NCBI GenBank assembly: GCA_963813525.1
Contig: CAWEZI010000004.1
Location: 1 to 64,000 of the forward strand
Direction: 5' to 3'
Source: Bog-756 sp963813525
Lineage (GTDB): Bacteria > Actinomycetota > Acidimicrobiia > Acidimicrobiales > RAAP-2
DNA length: 64,000 nucleotides
Each line of letters starts with the position of its first letter. Position 1 is the stretch's first letter. Below the pieces are notes generated by a model. The model searched no databases. It saw only the letters and a program-made list of their open reading frames with translations, and was not told where the DNA came from. This document shows positions 1 through 8,824 of the stretch, in pieces. Made by a program: the position numbers and the translations under genes.

Positions 1-1002
1 TCAGTTGACTCGAACTGCCCGCCGCCCGTGGATGCCTGCAACAAGACGCTGCAAGCATTCCAGAACCTGTGGGACAACCTTCCGGTCGGAGATGCCGGAC
101 TCATCCAACAGTTCGAAGGAGCCTCGACCCGTGCCGCGGCGGCGTTGCGAGATTCGTCAAATGTGCTCGGATACGACGTCTTCAACGAGCCCTACGCCGG
201 GTCCGCCACTGGTTGTTTTCTATTCAATCCGTGCCCGAGCTTCGAGCAAGGCCAACTGGCGCAATTCTACAGGGACCTGATTGCCACCATCCGAAGCCAG
301 GACAAAACCCATTTGGTGTTCTACGAGCCCGTTCCCCAGCTAGCAAGCAACGCCAGTTCCCTTCCTGCACCTCTGAGCTCCGACCCAAAACTCGGATTCA
401 CCTTTCACTACTATGCACGAGATTGCGACGACATTCCCCAGCCCACCACCGAGGCCGGCGCGGTGAGCCAGGACCTTCGCTGCACTCCCGAGGAGAGCAA
501 GGGCCTCGACAACGGAATCGCCTACGCAACCCGTGCTGGTGCTCCAGCCTTCCTTGGTGAGTTCGGTGACAGTACCAACGACACTGACAATGCCAACATG
601 GTCGACTTGGCCGGCGCACGGTTTCTCAGCTGGACCTACTGGGAGTACTACACGACCAAGGACAGCGTTTCGCCCGGCCTGTTGACGAACGATTCAGAAC
701 CCGGTTCGGAAGCCAACGCCAGCCAAGCCCGTCTCAATGACCTGGTCGTACCCTACCCTGAGGCCATAGCCGGAACACCTGGGACCTACTCATTCGATCG
801 GGCACAGTCCGTAATGCATCTCTCGTACAGCACAAAGCCTGTGGCACCCCATCTGCTCTGCCCCGGTGCGGTAACCGAGGTGTTCGTACCACGCCGCGTG
901 TATCCCCACGGTTACCGAGTGCATCTAACTGGAGCCAGAGTCGTGTCCCCCCCACCTGGCCGTGGATCGAACTGGCCACACTGTCAGGTTCTCGATTGGT
1001 GA
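1..1002 (+). CDS. Glycoside hydrolase family 5 (endoglycosylceramidase-like), 3' part
   Basis: The reading frame is open from the first base, so the 5' end lies outside the window. The visible 333 residues look like the second half of a GH5 TIM-barrel glycosidase of the endoglycoceramidase type. The acid/base motif DVFNEP has its Glu at nt 187-189. The nucleophile motif FLGEFGDS has its Glu at nt 559-561. A FHYY segment between them fits a substrate-binding strand. The last ~80 residues resemble the C-terminal beta-sandwich of this group. Likely substrates are glycolipids or beta-glucosides, probably outside the cell, but the signal peptide region is missing. A short palindrome (GGTGAC-G-GTCACC, 998-1010) spans the stop codon. 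Confidence 0.8.
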   Translation, partial: SVDSNCPPPVDACNKTLQAFQNLWDNLPVGDAGLIQQFEGASTRAAAALRDSSNVLGYDVFNEPYAGSATGCFLFNPCPSFEQGQLAQFYRDLIATIRSQDKTHLVFYEPVPQLASNASSLPAPLSSDPKLGFTFHYYARDCDDIPQPTTEAGAVSQDLRCTPEESKGLDNGIAYATRAGAPAFLGEFGDSTNDTDNANMVDLAGARFLSWTYWEYYTTKDSVSPGLLTNDSEPGSEANASQARLNDLVVPYPEAIAGTPGTYSFDRAQSVMHLSYSTKPVAPHLLCPGAVTEVFVPRRVYPHGYRVHLTGARVVSPPPGRGSNWPHCQVLDW

Positions 1003-1454
1003 CGGTCACCATAAGTCCGGCGTCCGGGTCCACGACCCAGATTCCTACAACCGCGACAGACCCCAGAAGCCCGACACCTCGTTGTGTTCCCAAGACGCAT
1101 TGAGAGTTCTTGCGAGGACCCTGCTGCGGATCGTTTCGGGACCGTCTTCGGCAATATTGGATAGTCGGCGATAAGGGATCCCTGAGCGGTGGCCGGGGAG
1201 GCTATTCCTTACTACCAGATGTGAGCGACCTTCAGGCTCAATCCGACGGGACTAGCCGGTGCGTAGAGATCCGATTCGCATAGACCCGTACGATCCTGAT
1301 GGGGCGTCCAGTTCCGAGCAAGCGCGCATACGTCTGACACCGATTGCGCGGCCCCCTGGTTCAGCCGCTCGAACACATAGGCAGTACCTCGGTCCCGGTT
1401 TGATGGCCAAACGGACATCGACATCGTCGAGGACTCGCTTGGGCACCTCAGAGC

Positions 1455-1580
1455 GCAGAACCACAAAAGCCGATCATCGGGCCGGACTCGCGGGAATGGT
1501 GGATAGAAGTCGGAGCCCTTCGGACTCATCCTCGATGAGTCCGATTCCTGCCCTAGTTCTGCCCTAATGTTTCGGCGATT
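1455..1580 (+). repeat. Dispersed repeat, copy A1
   Basis: About 125 bp resembling 5590-5705 (roughly three quarters identical by eye). At its centre is a hairpin with arms TCGGACTCAT and ATGAGTCCGA and a 5-nt loop (CCTCG). The conserved tail GATTCC(T/C)GCCCT is followed by (A/G)GTTCTGCCCTAA. The hairpin core is shared with repeats B1 and B3. Confidence 0.65.
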
Positions 1581-1657
1581 TTTCAGGCACGGCGACCCGA
1601 GCGCATTTCCGGAAATGTCGTGTGGCCTCGTTTTTTTACCGTCTGGCGCCGTCTGAT

Positions 1658-1862
1658 TCGCGCAACTGAATCGCATTCCCACTGAGTCCGAATGTTCTTC
1701 TGGTGGATCAGACCGGGGGTCCTCGTCTGACCGGTCCGGCGACGAAGGTAAGTAGCAACTCTCGAATTTCGGGGACAATGCGCTGTTCGCGAAAGTGAGC
1801 AATGGATGGAAGCTGGACCCGAATTGTGCCCCACTAAACCGGCGGTCGGGGGCATCCAACCG
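1658..1862 (+). repeat. Dispersed repeat, copy B1
   Basis: About 205 bp that aligns along its length with 9349-9550. The best-conserved block begins ACTGAGTCCGAATG (about 1681) and is followed by TTCTTCTGGTGGATCAGACC. It ends in a hairpin at 1827-1854 (TGCCCC / GGGGCA, 16-nt loop) that recurs at 2219-2246 and, with altered arms, at 9515-9544. Confidence 0.7.
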
Positions 1863-1919
1863 GCGTTGGTCAGTTGTTCTGTGCAAGAGTTGAAGTTGCG
1901 AGGTATCAGGGGAGGAGCG

Positions 1920-2216
1920 GTGAGGAACCAAGTGCCGAGCCATCAACTTGCGGACCATGTTGCGACGGACGCTTTTGGCAGAGTCGCCGGTCTACTCGGA
2001 ATCGTTGGCTTCGCACTCCGGCTCGCATCCGTAATCATTCCGGGCGTGCCCGGTGCAATCGGCCAATTGCTCGGGCTAACTTTTGGGATGCCTGCATTGG
2101 TGCTCGGAGTCGTCTCCCTCAGCAGAACCCGACACCGGAAGTCCATGGCCGCAATAGGGGTAGTCCTCGGTGCTCTTTTAGCCGTGACGGCGATTGGGGT
2201 TGGTATCGCCGCCTGA
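1920..2216 (+). CDS. Small two-helix membrane protein (DUF4190-like)
   Basis: A 98-aa protein started at the GTG at 1920 because AGGGGAGGAG sits just upstream. It has two long hydrophobic helices (roughly residues 18-50 and 70-97) joined by a short polar turn, SRTRHRKS. The pattern LGIVGF...GMPALVLGVVSLSRTRHR resembles the DUF4190 family, whose function is unknown. The gene is bracketed by two copies of the same hairpin (1827-1854 and 2219-2246), the second immediately after its stop codon. Confidence 0.55.
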   Translation: MRNQVPSHQLADHVATDAFGRVAGLLGIVGFALRLASVIIPGVPGAIGQLLGLTFGMPALVLGVVSLSRTRHRKSMAAIGVVLGALLAVTAIGVGIAA

Positions 2217-2250
2217 TGTGCCCCACCAAACCGGTGGTCGGGGGCAGGGC
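2217..2250 (+). repeat. Hairpin fragment of the B repeat (B2)
   Basis: Only the terminal hairpin of repeat B is present: TGCCCC (2219-2224), a 16-nt loop, and GGGGCA (2241-2246). The loop matches B1 with two substitutions and forms an extra ACCA/TGGT pairing. It directly follows the stop codon of the 98-aa gene and could act as a transcript end, although no T-run follows. Confidence 0.6.
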
Positions 2251-2286
2251 GACGCCTGCTCGCTAGCGCGGCACATTCCCCTGGTC

Positions 2287-3030
2287 CTAGACCACGCCCG
2301 TTCTCGATGCAAGGATGGCCCTGAGCCGGTCCTCGACTTCGCCGACGCTTTGGTCGTCAGTGAACACATAGCGGCGATCGCGGCGGATGGCATCTACGAC
2401 ATTGGCAGCCACGGTGGACGGTTCGATCGTGCCGATGGGGTTCATCGCCGTCTTGACCCTCCCGGGCATGACGATGCTGGCCCCGATTGGCAATCCCAAT
2501 GCCGTGAACTCGGCGTATAGAACGTCGGTGAGGCCAAGCACGCCGTGCTTGGCGACGGTATACGGCCCTAGCCGGTCGAGGGGCAATACCGCGGCCATGG
2601 AAGCGACATTGACCACATGACCCTCTTCGCCAGTAGAGAGAATGAGAGGGACATAGGCACGAATTCCGTGGATAACGCCCCAAAGGTCGACGTCGAGGAC
2701 GTTATGCCACTCATCGAGCGAGAGCTCCCAGCTGTAGCCGCGATTGACGATTCCGGCGTTGTTCACCGCCACATGCAGAGCGCCAAACCTTTCGAAAGCG
2801 GCGGCAGCGGAACGCTCGACCTGGTCAGCCTTCGTGACGTCGGTCGGAACGGCATGGACCGAGCCTGCGGCCTGGCCGTTGAGGCGCTCGACATGACTTC
2901 GCAGCTTCTCCTCGTCTCGATCGGCCATCACGATCCGCATGCCCTCGGCGACAAAGGCTTCGGCGAGGGCCAGCCCTATCCCGCTTGCCGCACCGGTCAC
3001 CACGGCGACCCGTCCTCGTAGTTCGCGCAC
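2287..3030 (-). CDS. Short-chain dehydrogenase/reductase (classical SDR)
   Basis: A 247-aa NAD(P)-dependent oxidoreductase of the classical SDR family. The cofactor motif TGAASGIG is at residues 12-19 and NNAG at 90-93. The catalytic Ser144, Tyr157 and Lys161 (YTVAK) are all present. The Asp after beta-strand 2 (ADRDE) suggests NAD preference. Substrate is unknown. The gene is read away from the adjacent recombinase element, whose end lies about 100 bp upstream of its start, so its native promoter may have been displaced. Confidence 0.85.
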   Translation of the reverse strand: MRELRGRVAVVTGAASGIGLALAEAFVAEGMRIVMADRDEEKLRSHVERLNGQAAGSVHAVPTDVTKADQVERSAAAAFERFGALHVAVNNAGIVNRGYSWELSLDEWHNVLDVDLWGVIHGIRAYVPLILSTGEEGHVVNVASMAAVLPLDRLGPYTVAKHGVLGLTDVLYAEFTALGLPIGASIVMPGRVKTAMNPIGTIEPSTVAANVVDAIRRDRRYVFTDDQSVGEVEDRLRAILASRTGVV

Positions 3031-3128
3031 CCTCTAATCTTCGCGGCCCTGCCTCCGGCGTGCAGGGACCCGATCGGGAATGCCAGTCATCGAATAGCCA
3101 GTTGCCAGCCCCTGCCATCAAAGTGCGA

Positions 3129-3143
3129 TTACATGGGTGATCC
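3129..3143 (+). repeat. Terminal inverted repeat of recombinase element, left end
   Basis: TTACATGGGTGATCC, exact complement of 5506-5520. The following bases, up to about 3185, are similar to 16708-16765, so the recognition region probably extends well beyond 15 bp. Confidence 0.75.
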
Positions 3144-3251
3144 ACGGGGCCTGGACTGAGGACATCGAAGCACATTCAGGCTCCAGAGTCGATGCCGTCG
3201 ATGAAGCCGTCGAGGAGCTGAGCCCTGTCCTCTTGACCGTGGACGAGGGCG

Positions 3252-4409
3252 TCATTTCGTTGGCGCCGAAGGATGGTCAGGAACTGGGGACCGGTCTCGA
3301 AGAAGCCGCACCGTTCGCAGATGGACTCGAAGTGGACGACGATGCTCAGCGGCGATCCGTCGCATGTTGGTGCCTTCGACGCTGGCCGGGAGTGGCTCGC
3401 CGCTCTCGTAGCTCGCTTCGACGGCCTGGGTCACCCGGAAGTACTCCTCGGCCACAGTGCGATTGGAGATGCGTGCGTAGGTCAGCGTCATGCGCATAGA
3501 GCGGTGTCCGAGGAGAGCGGCGATGGCTTCGAGGCTCATGCCTCGGTTGATCATCCGGGTGGCCAGCGTGTGGCGGAGTTGATGGGGATGAACGTGACCG
3601 ATGCCCGCCCGTTGGGCCACCCGCTCCACGTAGCGATGGATGGTGCGCCGGTCGAAAGGTTGGCCGTCGTCACGTTCGACCAGGCGTCCTGAGCGGCTCG
3701 GACCTCGCAACCTCTGATAGTCAGCGATCAGTCGTGCCAGCCCAGGGGACAGCGGCACGTAGCGGTCATTGTGCAGTTTGCCCACCGGGATGCGCAGCAA
3801 CATGGTGTCGCCGAGCTGCGTCACCGCCTTGTCGTCGAGTCCGGCGAGTTCGCCCACTCGGATACCGGTCTGGGCCAAGATCTCGACCATGAGCCGCCGA
3901 CGGGGGTTCGGGTCGCTCGCCAGGGCGGCCGTGAACTTCTCCATGGTCGGTTCGTCGAGGAACGTGGGCAGCGGTTCGTCGGCTTGGGGGAAGTCACCGG
4001 GGAAGATCAGCGTCCGGCTCGGCGCGTCGTCGTAGTCCCAGTCCCGCAGTCGCTCGAAGAAGGTGCGCAGGGTCCCGAGTCGATTGCGGATGGTGACGGC
4101 GGAGAGTGGCTTTCCGGCCTTGCCCGGCCGAGCGACCAGCCAGAGCTTGTGGGCCTCGATGTGGCGGCGTTCGACGCCGGCCATGGAGGTGCACGCCGGA
4201 TCGGCCCCGGTCACCTGGCCGGCGAAGTGACGCAGTGCCTGCTCGGCGGCACTAACCGTGCTCGAACGGGCCGAGACACCCAGTTGGTCCAGGTAGGAGG
4301 CCATGGTGGCCACCATCACCGGTGCCAGGCGGGCGGTCTCGTCCCAGGGGAACTCCAAGGTGCTCCACCACGGTGACGGGGTCTCTGATGACTTCGGGAG
4401 GGCATTCAT
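3252..4409 (-). CDS. Tyrosine recombinase/integrase, second gene of the pair
   Basis: A 385-aa phage-integrase-family protein. The N-terminal ~110 residues form a SAM-like core-binding domain. The catalytic domain shows Arg in QTGIRVGEL, the HQLRH box, a GHRSMRMT box and the nucleophile Tyr in LTYARIS. This is a complete R-H-R-H-Y set. About 60 residues rich in Arg follow the catalytic Tyr, which is longer than in XerC-type enzymes. The start overlaps the preceding recombinase stop by four bases (ATGA), indicating translational coupling. It presumably acts with its partner on the element ends. Confidence 0.85.
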   Translation of the reverse strand: MNALPKSSETPSPWWSTLEFPWDETARLAPVMVATMASYLDQLGVSARSSTVSAAEQALRHFAGQVTGADPACTSMAGVERRHIEAHKLWLVARPGKAGKPLSAVTIRNRLGTLRTFFERLRDWDYDDAPSRTLIFPGDFPQADEPLPTFLDEPTMEKFTAALASDPNPRRRLMVEILAQTGIRVGELAGLDDKAVTQLGDTMLLRIPVGKLHNDRYVPLSPGLARLIADYQRLRGPSRSGRLVERDDGQPFDRRTIHRYVERVAQRAGIGHVHPHQLRHTLATRMINRGMSLEAIAALLGHRSMRMTLTYARISNRTVAEEYFRVTQAVEASYESGEPLPASVEGTNMRRIAAEHRRPLRVHLRTVRLLRDRSPVPDHPSAPTK

Positions 4410-5443
4410 CGGGCCACCTCCGTCGATGTCGAAAGGGCCTCCATCGCTTTGCGGTACTCCTCCGCCAGCCAGTCGATGCTGAGGTGCAGATAGATCCGGG
4501 TCGAGGCGATGGAGCGATGACCGGCCTGGGCCTGGACGGCCTCGATGGCCATGCCCGCTTCGCGCAGTCTGGTGAAGCAGGTGTGACAGAGCTCATGGCA
4601 GGTGCCGTGGGCCAGTCCCGCCCGCTCCCGGGCTGCGCTGAAGATCTCGATGATCCCTTCAGCCGAGAGGGGCTGCCCCCGTCTCGGGCCCTTCAACGAG
4701 ACGAAGAGCCGATCGGTTGGCGCATCAGGTGGCCGCTCCTTGTTCATGTAGTCGGCCACCGTGGCGAAGAAGGTGGGTGAGATCGGCACCAGGCGTTGGT
4801 GTCCTCCCTTGCCGTCGGCGATGAACACACGCCACTCACCGAGCCGAAGGTCCTCCAGTCGGAGGCCGATCACCTCACCGCGACGTAAGCCGCCGAGCAG
4901 CATGGCCTGGGCCATGGCCCGGTCCCGGTCGGTGCGCAGGGCCGCCATGAGCGCCTCGACCTCTTTGGGGTCCAAGATGCGCGGCAGACGGCGCACCCCA
5001 CGCACCAGCGGCGCACCGGTCTCACCCCGGTGTCGGTTGCGCCGGGTGGGCAGACCCCGTGGCACCGGGTTGGTCACCACACCGGCGTCGCCCCGGACGA
5101 CGAGGTACCCATAGAGGCTGGACACAGCGGCTAGCCGTCGCTTGATGGTCGAGGTTGCCAACCCCGAGCCGCCGTCGGAGATCCGCACGACGTTCTCGGC
5201 CCCTTTCCTCGGGCGCCGCTGCTCGGTCACGAAGCGCAGCACGTCTTTGGAAGTCACGTCCTTCGGCTCCTTGCCGATGACCCCGAAGAACACACTCAGG
5301 TCATGGGCATAGGCCCTCACGGTGCTCGGTCGGGCTCGCCCCGAGGCGAACTCCAAGAACTCGTCGACCACCTCGTGGTCGACCCGGTACTCCCGCACAC
5401 CGTCTGCACGAACACGGCTCTGAAACGACGGACACCACACCAC
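4406..5443 (-). CDS. Tyrosine recombinase/integrase, first gene of the pair
   Basis: A 345-aa phage-integrase-family protein. The N-terminal domain has the typical STVRAYAHDLSVFF core-binding helix. The catalytic domain has LLGGLRRGEVIGL (Arg), a degenerate HELCH box in place of H-x-L-R-H, AGHRSIAST and Tyr in RIYLHLS. The replacement of the second catalytic Arg by Cys in the HELCH box is unusual and could make this subunit weak or dependent on its partner. The gene opens the element and overlaps the second recombinase by four bases. Confidence 0.8.
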   Translation of the reverse strand: MVWCPSFQSRVRADGVREYRVDHEVVDEFLEFASGRARPSTVRAYAHDLSVFFGVIGKEPKDVTSKDVLRFVTEQRRPRKGAENVVRISDGGSGLATSTIKRRLAAVSSLYGYLVVRGDAGVVTNPVPRGLPTRRNRHRGETGAPLVRGVRRLPRILDPKEVEALMAALRTDRDRAMAQAMLLGGLRRGEVIGLRLEDLRLGEWRVFIADGKGGHQRLVPISPTFFATVADYMNKERPPDAPTDRLFVSLKGPRRGQPLSAEGIIEIFSAARERAGLAHGTCHELCHTCFTRLREAGMAIEAVQAQAGHRSIASTRIYLHLSIDWLAEEYRKAMEALSTSTEVAR

Positions 5444-5505
5444 CGCACACCTCCTTGTCGGACTTCCATCCGAAGAAGGCTCCCCGGATGGTTAGTCCAG
5501 GTGGC

Positions 5506-5520
5506 GGATCACCCATGTAA
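5506..5520 (-). repeat. Terminal inverted repeat of recombinase element, right end
   Basis: GGATCACCCATGTAA, the exact complement of 3129-3143. Inside it lies AGTCCAGG, the complement of the CCTGGACT found near the left end. Confidence 0.75.
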
Positions 5521-5589
5521 GTGCCGGTCTGGGCGCATGCAACTTCCGCGAGCACAGACGTCGCCAGATGGCTAGATCCACCGAAACCC

Positions 5590-5705
5590 GAAGAGCCGCA
5601 AAGTCGATCGTCGGTCCGAGTTCGCCAGAATTGCGGATGCCTCCAGACTCATCCGCAATGAGTCCGATTCCCGCCCTGGTTCTGCCCTAAAGGTTTCGCC
5701 AATTC
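5590..5705 (+). repeat. Dispersed repeat, copy A2
   Basis: Resembles 1455-1580 across about 115 bp. The hairpin is retained as GACTCAT / ATGAGTC with loop CCGCA, and the conserved GATTCCCGCCCTGGTTCTGCCC tail follows as two blocks. It lies just outside the recombinase element and upstream of the secreted protein gene at 5824. Confidence 0.65.
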
Positions 5706-5823
5706 CGCAGGAACAGCCTGATCGATCAGTTAGGCTCCCGAGCAACCGAGCTGGAGCCGAGTCCGGAAGTCGTCTCGTTGAGGAAGCAGCTAATCTCAGT
5801 CTCTGAACGAGGGAGGGTATCTT

Positions 5824-7083
5824 ATGGGTACTCGCGGCATACCAGCCAGGCATCGCGGGGCGTATTTGCTCTCCGCCCTGATCTTTCTCTCGTCACTGCC
5901 CTTCGCGGGCATCTTGGCAGACACGAGGCCGGCTGTGGCAACAGCTCCGGCATCCGTACCCCCGTCGAGTGAAGCAAATGCCTATCTCTTCCTGGACCAG
6001 ATGATGGACATGTACGCGACCGGTTCGGCCTTACGGTTGGTCCAAAGCTTCACAGGCGGGGTTCTGGAGAAGAAGAAATATACCGATTCGGTCACCTATG
6101 ACGACGCCTTGATCATCGACGCCCTGTTGGCCCGCGGTACCGCCGATGACGTTGCACGGGCCCAAGTCATTGGGAACTCCCTTTTGTATGTGCAAGCCAA
6201 CGACCCCGCCCACGATGGCCGGGTCAGAGCAGCCTACGCTCCTAATCCGATCAGTAGTCCGGGGGCGATAGACGCGACGGATCCGACCAGTGACGTGGGC
6301 AATATGGCTTGGGTAGGACAGGCTCTTCTTCAGCTTTACGCTCGCACCAACGAATCGTCCTATCTAACGGGCGCCACTGCCATCGCCAATTGGATCCAGT
6401 CCAATACCTATGACAGCAGAGGGGCTGGAGGCTATACGGGCGGATACTCGGCCCGCGGAGCAAAGATCCAGTGGAAATCCACCGAACACAACATTGATGT
6501 TTACGCCCTCTTCACCATGCTGGCGGCGGAGTCGGGAAATCCCGTTTGGAATACTGACGCGGATTGGGCAAAACAGTTTGTCAAGTCGATGTGGAATGCC
6601 ACTGCCGGAACGTTTTTCGTAGGCACACTCGACGATGGGGTAAGCGTCAACACCAATGAGCAGCCCGAGGACGTGAACAGCTGGTCATATCTAGCATTGG
6701 AGGACCCTGCGTACTCATCATCGATCGACTGGGACGTGCACAATCTGGCGGTGTCAAAAAAAGGCTTCAGTGGTGTTAGCTTCTGTCTCGGGGACCGCTC
6801 AGGAGTATGGTTCGAGGGAACGGCCCATTTAGCCGAGGCCCTCGAAGAGCGCGGCGGACCGGGGGACCAGGCACAGGCCGATATCTACCTCGGCGACATC
6901 GCTTACGCGCAAACCAATGGACCGAATGCCGACGGGTTGGGGATCATCGCAGCATCGAAGAATCGTCTGAGGGACTGCGACGGTGACCATTACTTCGCCT
7001 CTCTGCACACAGGCGCTACCGCGTGGTACTTGCTGGCCCTACAGGCTGCCAATCCGTTCCATGTGATCTCGCCACCGGCTTAG
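5824..7083 (+). CDS. Secreted alpha/alpha-barrel-like protein, possible glycosidase
   Basis: A 419-aa protein with an N-terminal signal sequence: a basic start followed by a hydrophobic stretch at about residues 14-31. The mature part is rich in paired helices with conserved small motifs (YDDALIIDALL, GNMAWVGQALLQLY, TEHNIDVYALF, VWFEGTAHLAEAL). This pattern resembles (alpha/alpha)6 toroid sugar enzymes such as glucoamylase- or GH88-like proteins. I cannot assign a family or catalytic residues with certainty. A good ribosome binding site (GAGGGAGGG, about 6 nt before ATG) supports the start. It may work with the extracellular GH5 gene at the left edge. Confidence 0.55.
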   Translation: MGTRGIPARHRGAYLLSALIFLSSLPFAGILADTRPAVATAPASVPPSSEANAYLFLDQMMDMYATGSALRLVQSFTGGVLEKKKYTDSVTYDDALIIDALLARGTADDVARAQVIGNSLLYVQANDPAHDGRVRAAYAPNPISSPGAIDATDPTSDVGNMAWVGQALLQLYARTNESSYLTGATAIANWIQSNTYDSRGAGGYTGGYSARGAKIQWKSTEHNIDVYALFTMLAAESGNPVWNTDADWAKQFVKSMWNATAGTFFVGTLDDGVSVNTNEQPEDVNSWSYLALEDPAYSSSIDWDVHNLAVSKKGFSGVSFCLGDRSGVWFEGTAHLAEALEERGGPGDQAQADIYLGDIAYAQTNGPNADGLGIIAASKNRLRDCDGDHYFASLHTGATAWYLLALQAANPFHVISPPA

Positions 7084-7348
7084 GAGGATTTTCACCGCTT
7101 CCCAAACGCCGGAGCGTGGCTAGCAAAGTGAGTCTGACTGAGAGTTCAGACCCGGCTTCCGATCGTCCCGCAAATGGCCGATCGATGGCCGTAAGAAGTC
7201 GACAGCGCTCGTCCCTCGGGAACACACCCCGACCCGGTGATGATGTGGAACGGCCTGTCAACCTCCCGCGCTGAGCTCCTTTTCATCGCCTTTTGACCGC
7301 GACGCACCAGAGGTGCGGCGCCTGATCGTTCTTGAGCAGTCGACGGGG

Positions 7349-7418
7349 CCCCGACGTCAACACGGAGCGCTCACTAACGGAAGGGCGAGAACGAGGACGA
7401 ACGGTGTTGACGTCGGGG
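7349..7418. repeat. 15-bp perfect inverted repeat (long hairpin)
   Basis: CCCCGACGTCAACAC at 7349-7363 and GTGTTGACGTCGGGG at 7404-7418 pair perfectly around a 40-nt spacer. No T-run follows, so it is not a simple terminator. Confidence 0.8.
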
Positions 7419-7475
7419 TGGAGGCTGCTACTCGTCTCCCCGTGGGGGAACCGGTGGCGGCCGGGCAAGCCATCG

Positions 7476-7661
7476 ACGACGCGCCGGAGCGAAGTGGATC
7501 GGAGAACCGCCACGATGATGTACGCGTATCGAAATCGCAGTAAAGCCATGCGCAGGTAGTTGCCTCTGAATCAGGGCGCCCGTGGCATCCTCACGAGGAG
7601 GAGTGGTGGGCACGTCACCGGCGAGGATCGGATCTGCTGCGGCGGTGCTCCGGCGCGTCGT
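7476..7661. repeat. 15-bp perfect inverted repeat spaced by 156 bp
   Basis: ACGACGCGCCGGAGC at 7476-7490 and its exact complement at 7647-7661. Weaker matching continues outward. The spacing would suit the ends of a small structured or mobile unit. Confidence 0.75.
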
Positions 7662-7720
7662 GGAGGGCTCGACCAGACGCGGCGCCGATCGCGCGCTGAT
7701 CGATGGGAAGAACACAGTGT

Positions 7721-8824
7721 TCAGACCTCGGCTGTCATCTCGGCCCAGAGGAACCCGGCGAGCTCACGAGCGATGGCGGCGGCCACCACGGAGCGGACAT
7801 TCTTGTGGGTGGCCAGTTGTCGGAACCGCTTGGACAGGCGAACCTGTGCCGCCCACGAGCGGGCCACGGTCTCGGGTGGGACACCCTTCTGACGTTCTCT
7901 GATACCGACACCGACGTTGGGGCTGTGCTGGTAGGCCCAGGCCGCTTCGCAGAGTTGGCCTCGGAGGTGGGCATTGCCGGCCCGGGTGATGGACCCCCGG
8001 CGCTGGGTCAGTCCGGTCGAGTTCTCCCCGGGCACCAGGCCTGTGAAGCTCATAAAGGGTCTGGCCTTGGGGAAACGACGCCAGTCGAACACCTCGGCGG
8101 CCAGACACAGCGCACCGATGCGGGTCACTCCCCGGTAGGCGGCCAGTCGAGCCACCTGCTCGCCGAATGGGTCGGTGGCGCACCAGGGCAGCAGGTCGGC
8201 CTCGACTGCCTCGAGAGCGGTGTCTCGCAGCTTCACTGTGGCCAGATAGTGGGAGTAAGTGGTGGCGATGGCCGGGTCGTCGAAGGACAAGGTGGCCAAC
8301 CACCGGCGGTGGCGTTCGGTCCAAGGCGACCCGGCCCGCCACACCACACTGTGGCGAAGCAGGAATCCGCTCAGACGGTTGCGGGCCCGGGTGAGATCTT
8401 GGACCATGTCACCCCGTGTCCGACAGAGATCTCGGACTCCTTCTTGGGACGGTGTGGGGATGGCGATAGGAGTGAGCTCGCCGGCCCGGTGCAGCCCCGC
8501 CAGCCGCCTGGCATCCCTCCGATCGGTCTTGACCCGATCACCCGAGCCTTTCGGGATGAGGGACGGGGCCACCACGTCGCACTTGACTCCCATCGAGAGC
8601 AGCAGACGTTGGAGGTCGTAGCCGGTCGGGCCCGCCTCGTAGCAGGCCCAGATCCCTTTCGGGGGCCCGACCCGCTTGATCAGGCGACGGACCGAGTCTG
8701 TGTCGTGGAAGATCTTGTCGACTTCAGCGACATCACGATCGGGTGGCAGGACCGCCACGGCGATTGAGTTTTTCGACACGTCCATCCCTAGATGGACGAA
8801 CCCTCGGTGGGCAATACTGGACAC
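7721..8824 (-). CDS. IS110-family transposase
   Basis: A 367-aa DEDD transposase. The N-terminal RuvC-like domain shows GMDVSK (Asp15), YEAGPTG (Glu, about residue 63) and KTDRRDA (two Asp, about residues 99-103). The C-terminal transposase-20 domain has FTGLVPGENSTG and SITRAGNAHLR, including the conserved Ser region. Length is normal, so it may be active. The GTG start at 8824 is backed by AAGGAAGGAG upstream. IS110 enzymes use a guide (bridge/seek) RNA encoded in the element ends. The element boundaries cannot be set here because IS110 elements lack clear terminal repeats. Confidence 0.93.
   Translation of the reverse strand: MSSIAHRGFVHLGMDVSKNSIAVAVLPPDRDVAEVDKIFHDTDSVRRLIKRVGPPKGIWACYEAGPTGYDLQRLLLSMGVKCDVVAPSLIPKGSGDRVKTDRRDARRLAGLHRAGELTPIAIPTPSQEGVRDLCRTRGDMVQDLTRARNRLSGFLLRHSVVWRAGSPWTERHRRWLATLSFDDPAIATTYSHYLATVKLRDTALEAVEADLLPWCATDPFGEQVARLAAYRGVTRIGALCLAAEVFDWRRFPKARPFMSFTGLVPGENSTGLTQRRGSITRAGNAHLRGQLCEAAWAYQHSPNVGVGIRERQKGVPPETVARSWAAQVRLSKRFRQLATHKNVRSVVAAAIARELAGFLWAEMTAEV

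Larger units (their letters stand above)
1003..1919. other. Non-coding region carrying two dispersed repeats
   Basis: No convincing gene is seen. The long minus-strand frame across 1212-1958 has no recognisable domain and is read through repeat DNA. The segment contains repeat A1 (about 1455-1580) and repeat B1 (about 1658-1862), each partly duplicated elsewhere in the first 10 kb. Confidence 0.6.
3127..5520 (-). mobile_element. Two-recombinase mobile element with terminal inverted repeats
   Basis: Perfect 15-bp inverted repeats (TTACATGGGTGATCC at 3129-3143 and its complement at 5506-5520) flank two overlapping tyrosine recombinase genes. After a 4-6 nt gap both ends continue with CCTGGACT, so the ends are about 28 bp. 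AAGTGC occurs just outside or at both boundaries (3121-3126 and 5519-5524). Overlapping tyrosine recombinase genes between inverted repeats recall RIT elements (recombinases in trio), but only two genes are present here. A diverged copy of the end is at 16708-16765. Exact cleavage points are not determinable from one copy. Confidence 0.7.
7084..7720. other. Non-coding DNA downstream of the IS110 transposase, with long inverted repeats
   Basis: No credible gene. Two perfect 15-bp inverted repeats are present (7349-7363 with 7404-7418, and 7476-7490 with 7647-7661). A near-palindrome GAACAC-A-GTGTTC (about 7709-7721) abuts the transposase stop codon. The area lies 3' of the transposase, where some IS110/IS1111-group elements encode their guide RNA. 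Confidence 0.5.

Noticed and set aside
1521..1560. Possible hammerhead-like ribozyme because of ATGAGTCC next to a hairpin
   Set aside because: The CUGANGA core and the GAAA segment are absent in both copies.
1212..1958. 248-codon minus-strand open frame
   Set aside because: No domain, odd composition, and it runs through both dispersed repeats; similarity to the frame at 5572-5853 is explained by the repeat DNA.
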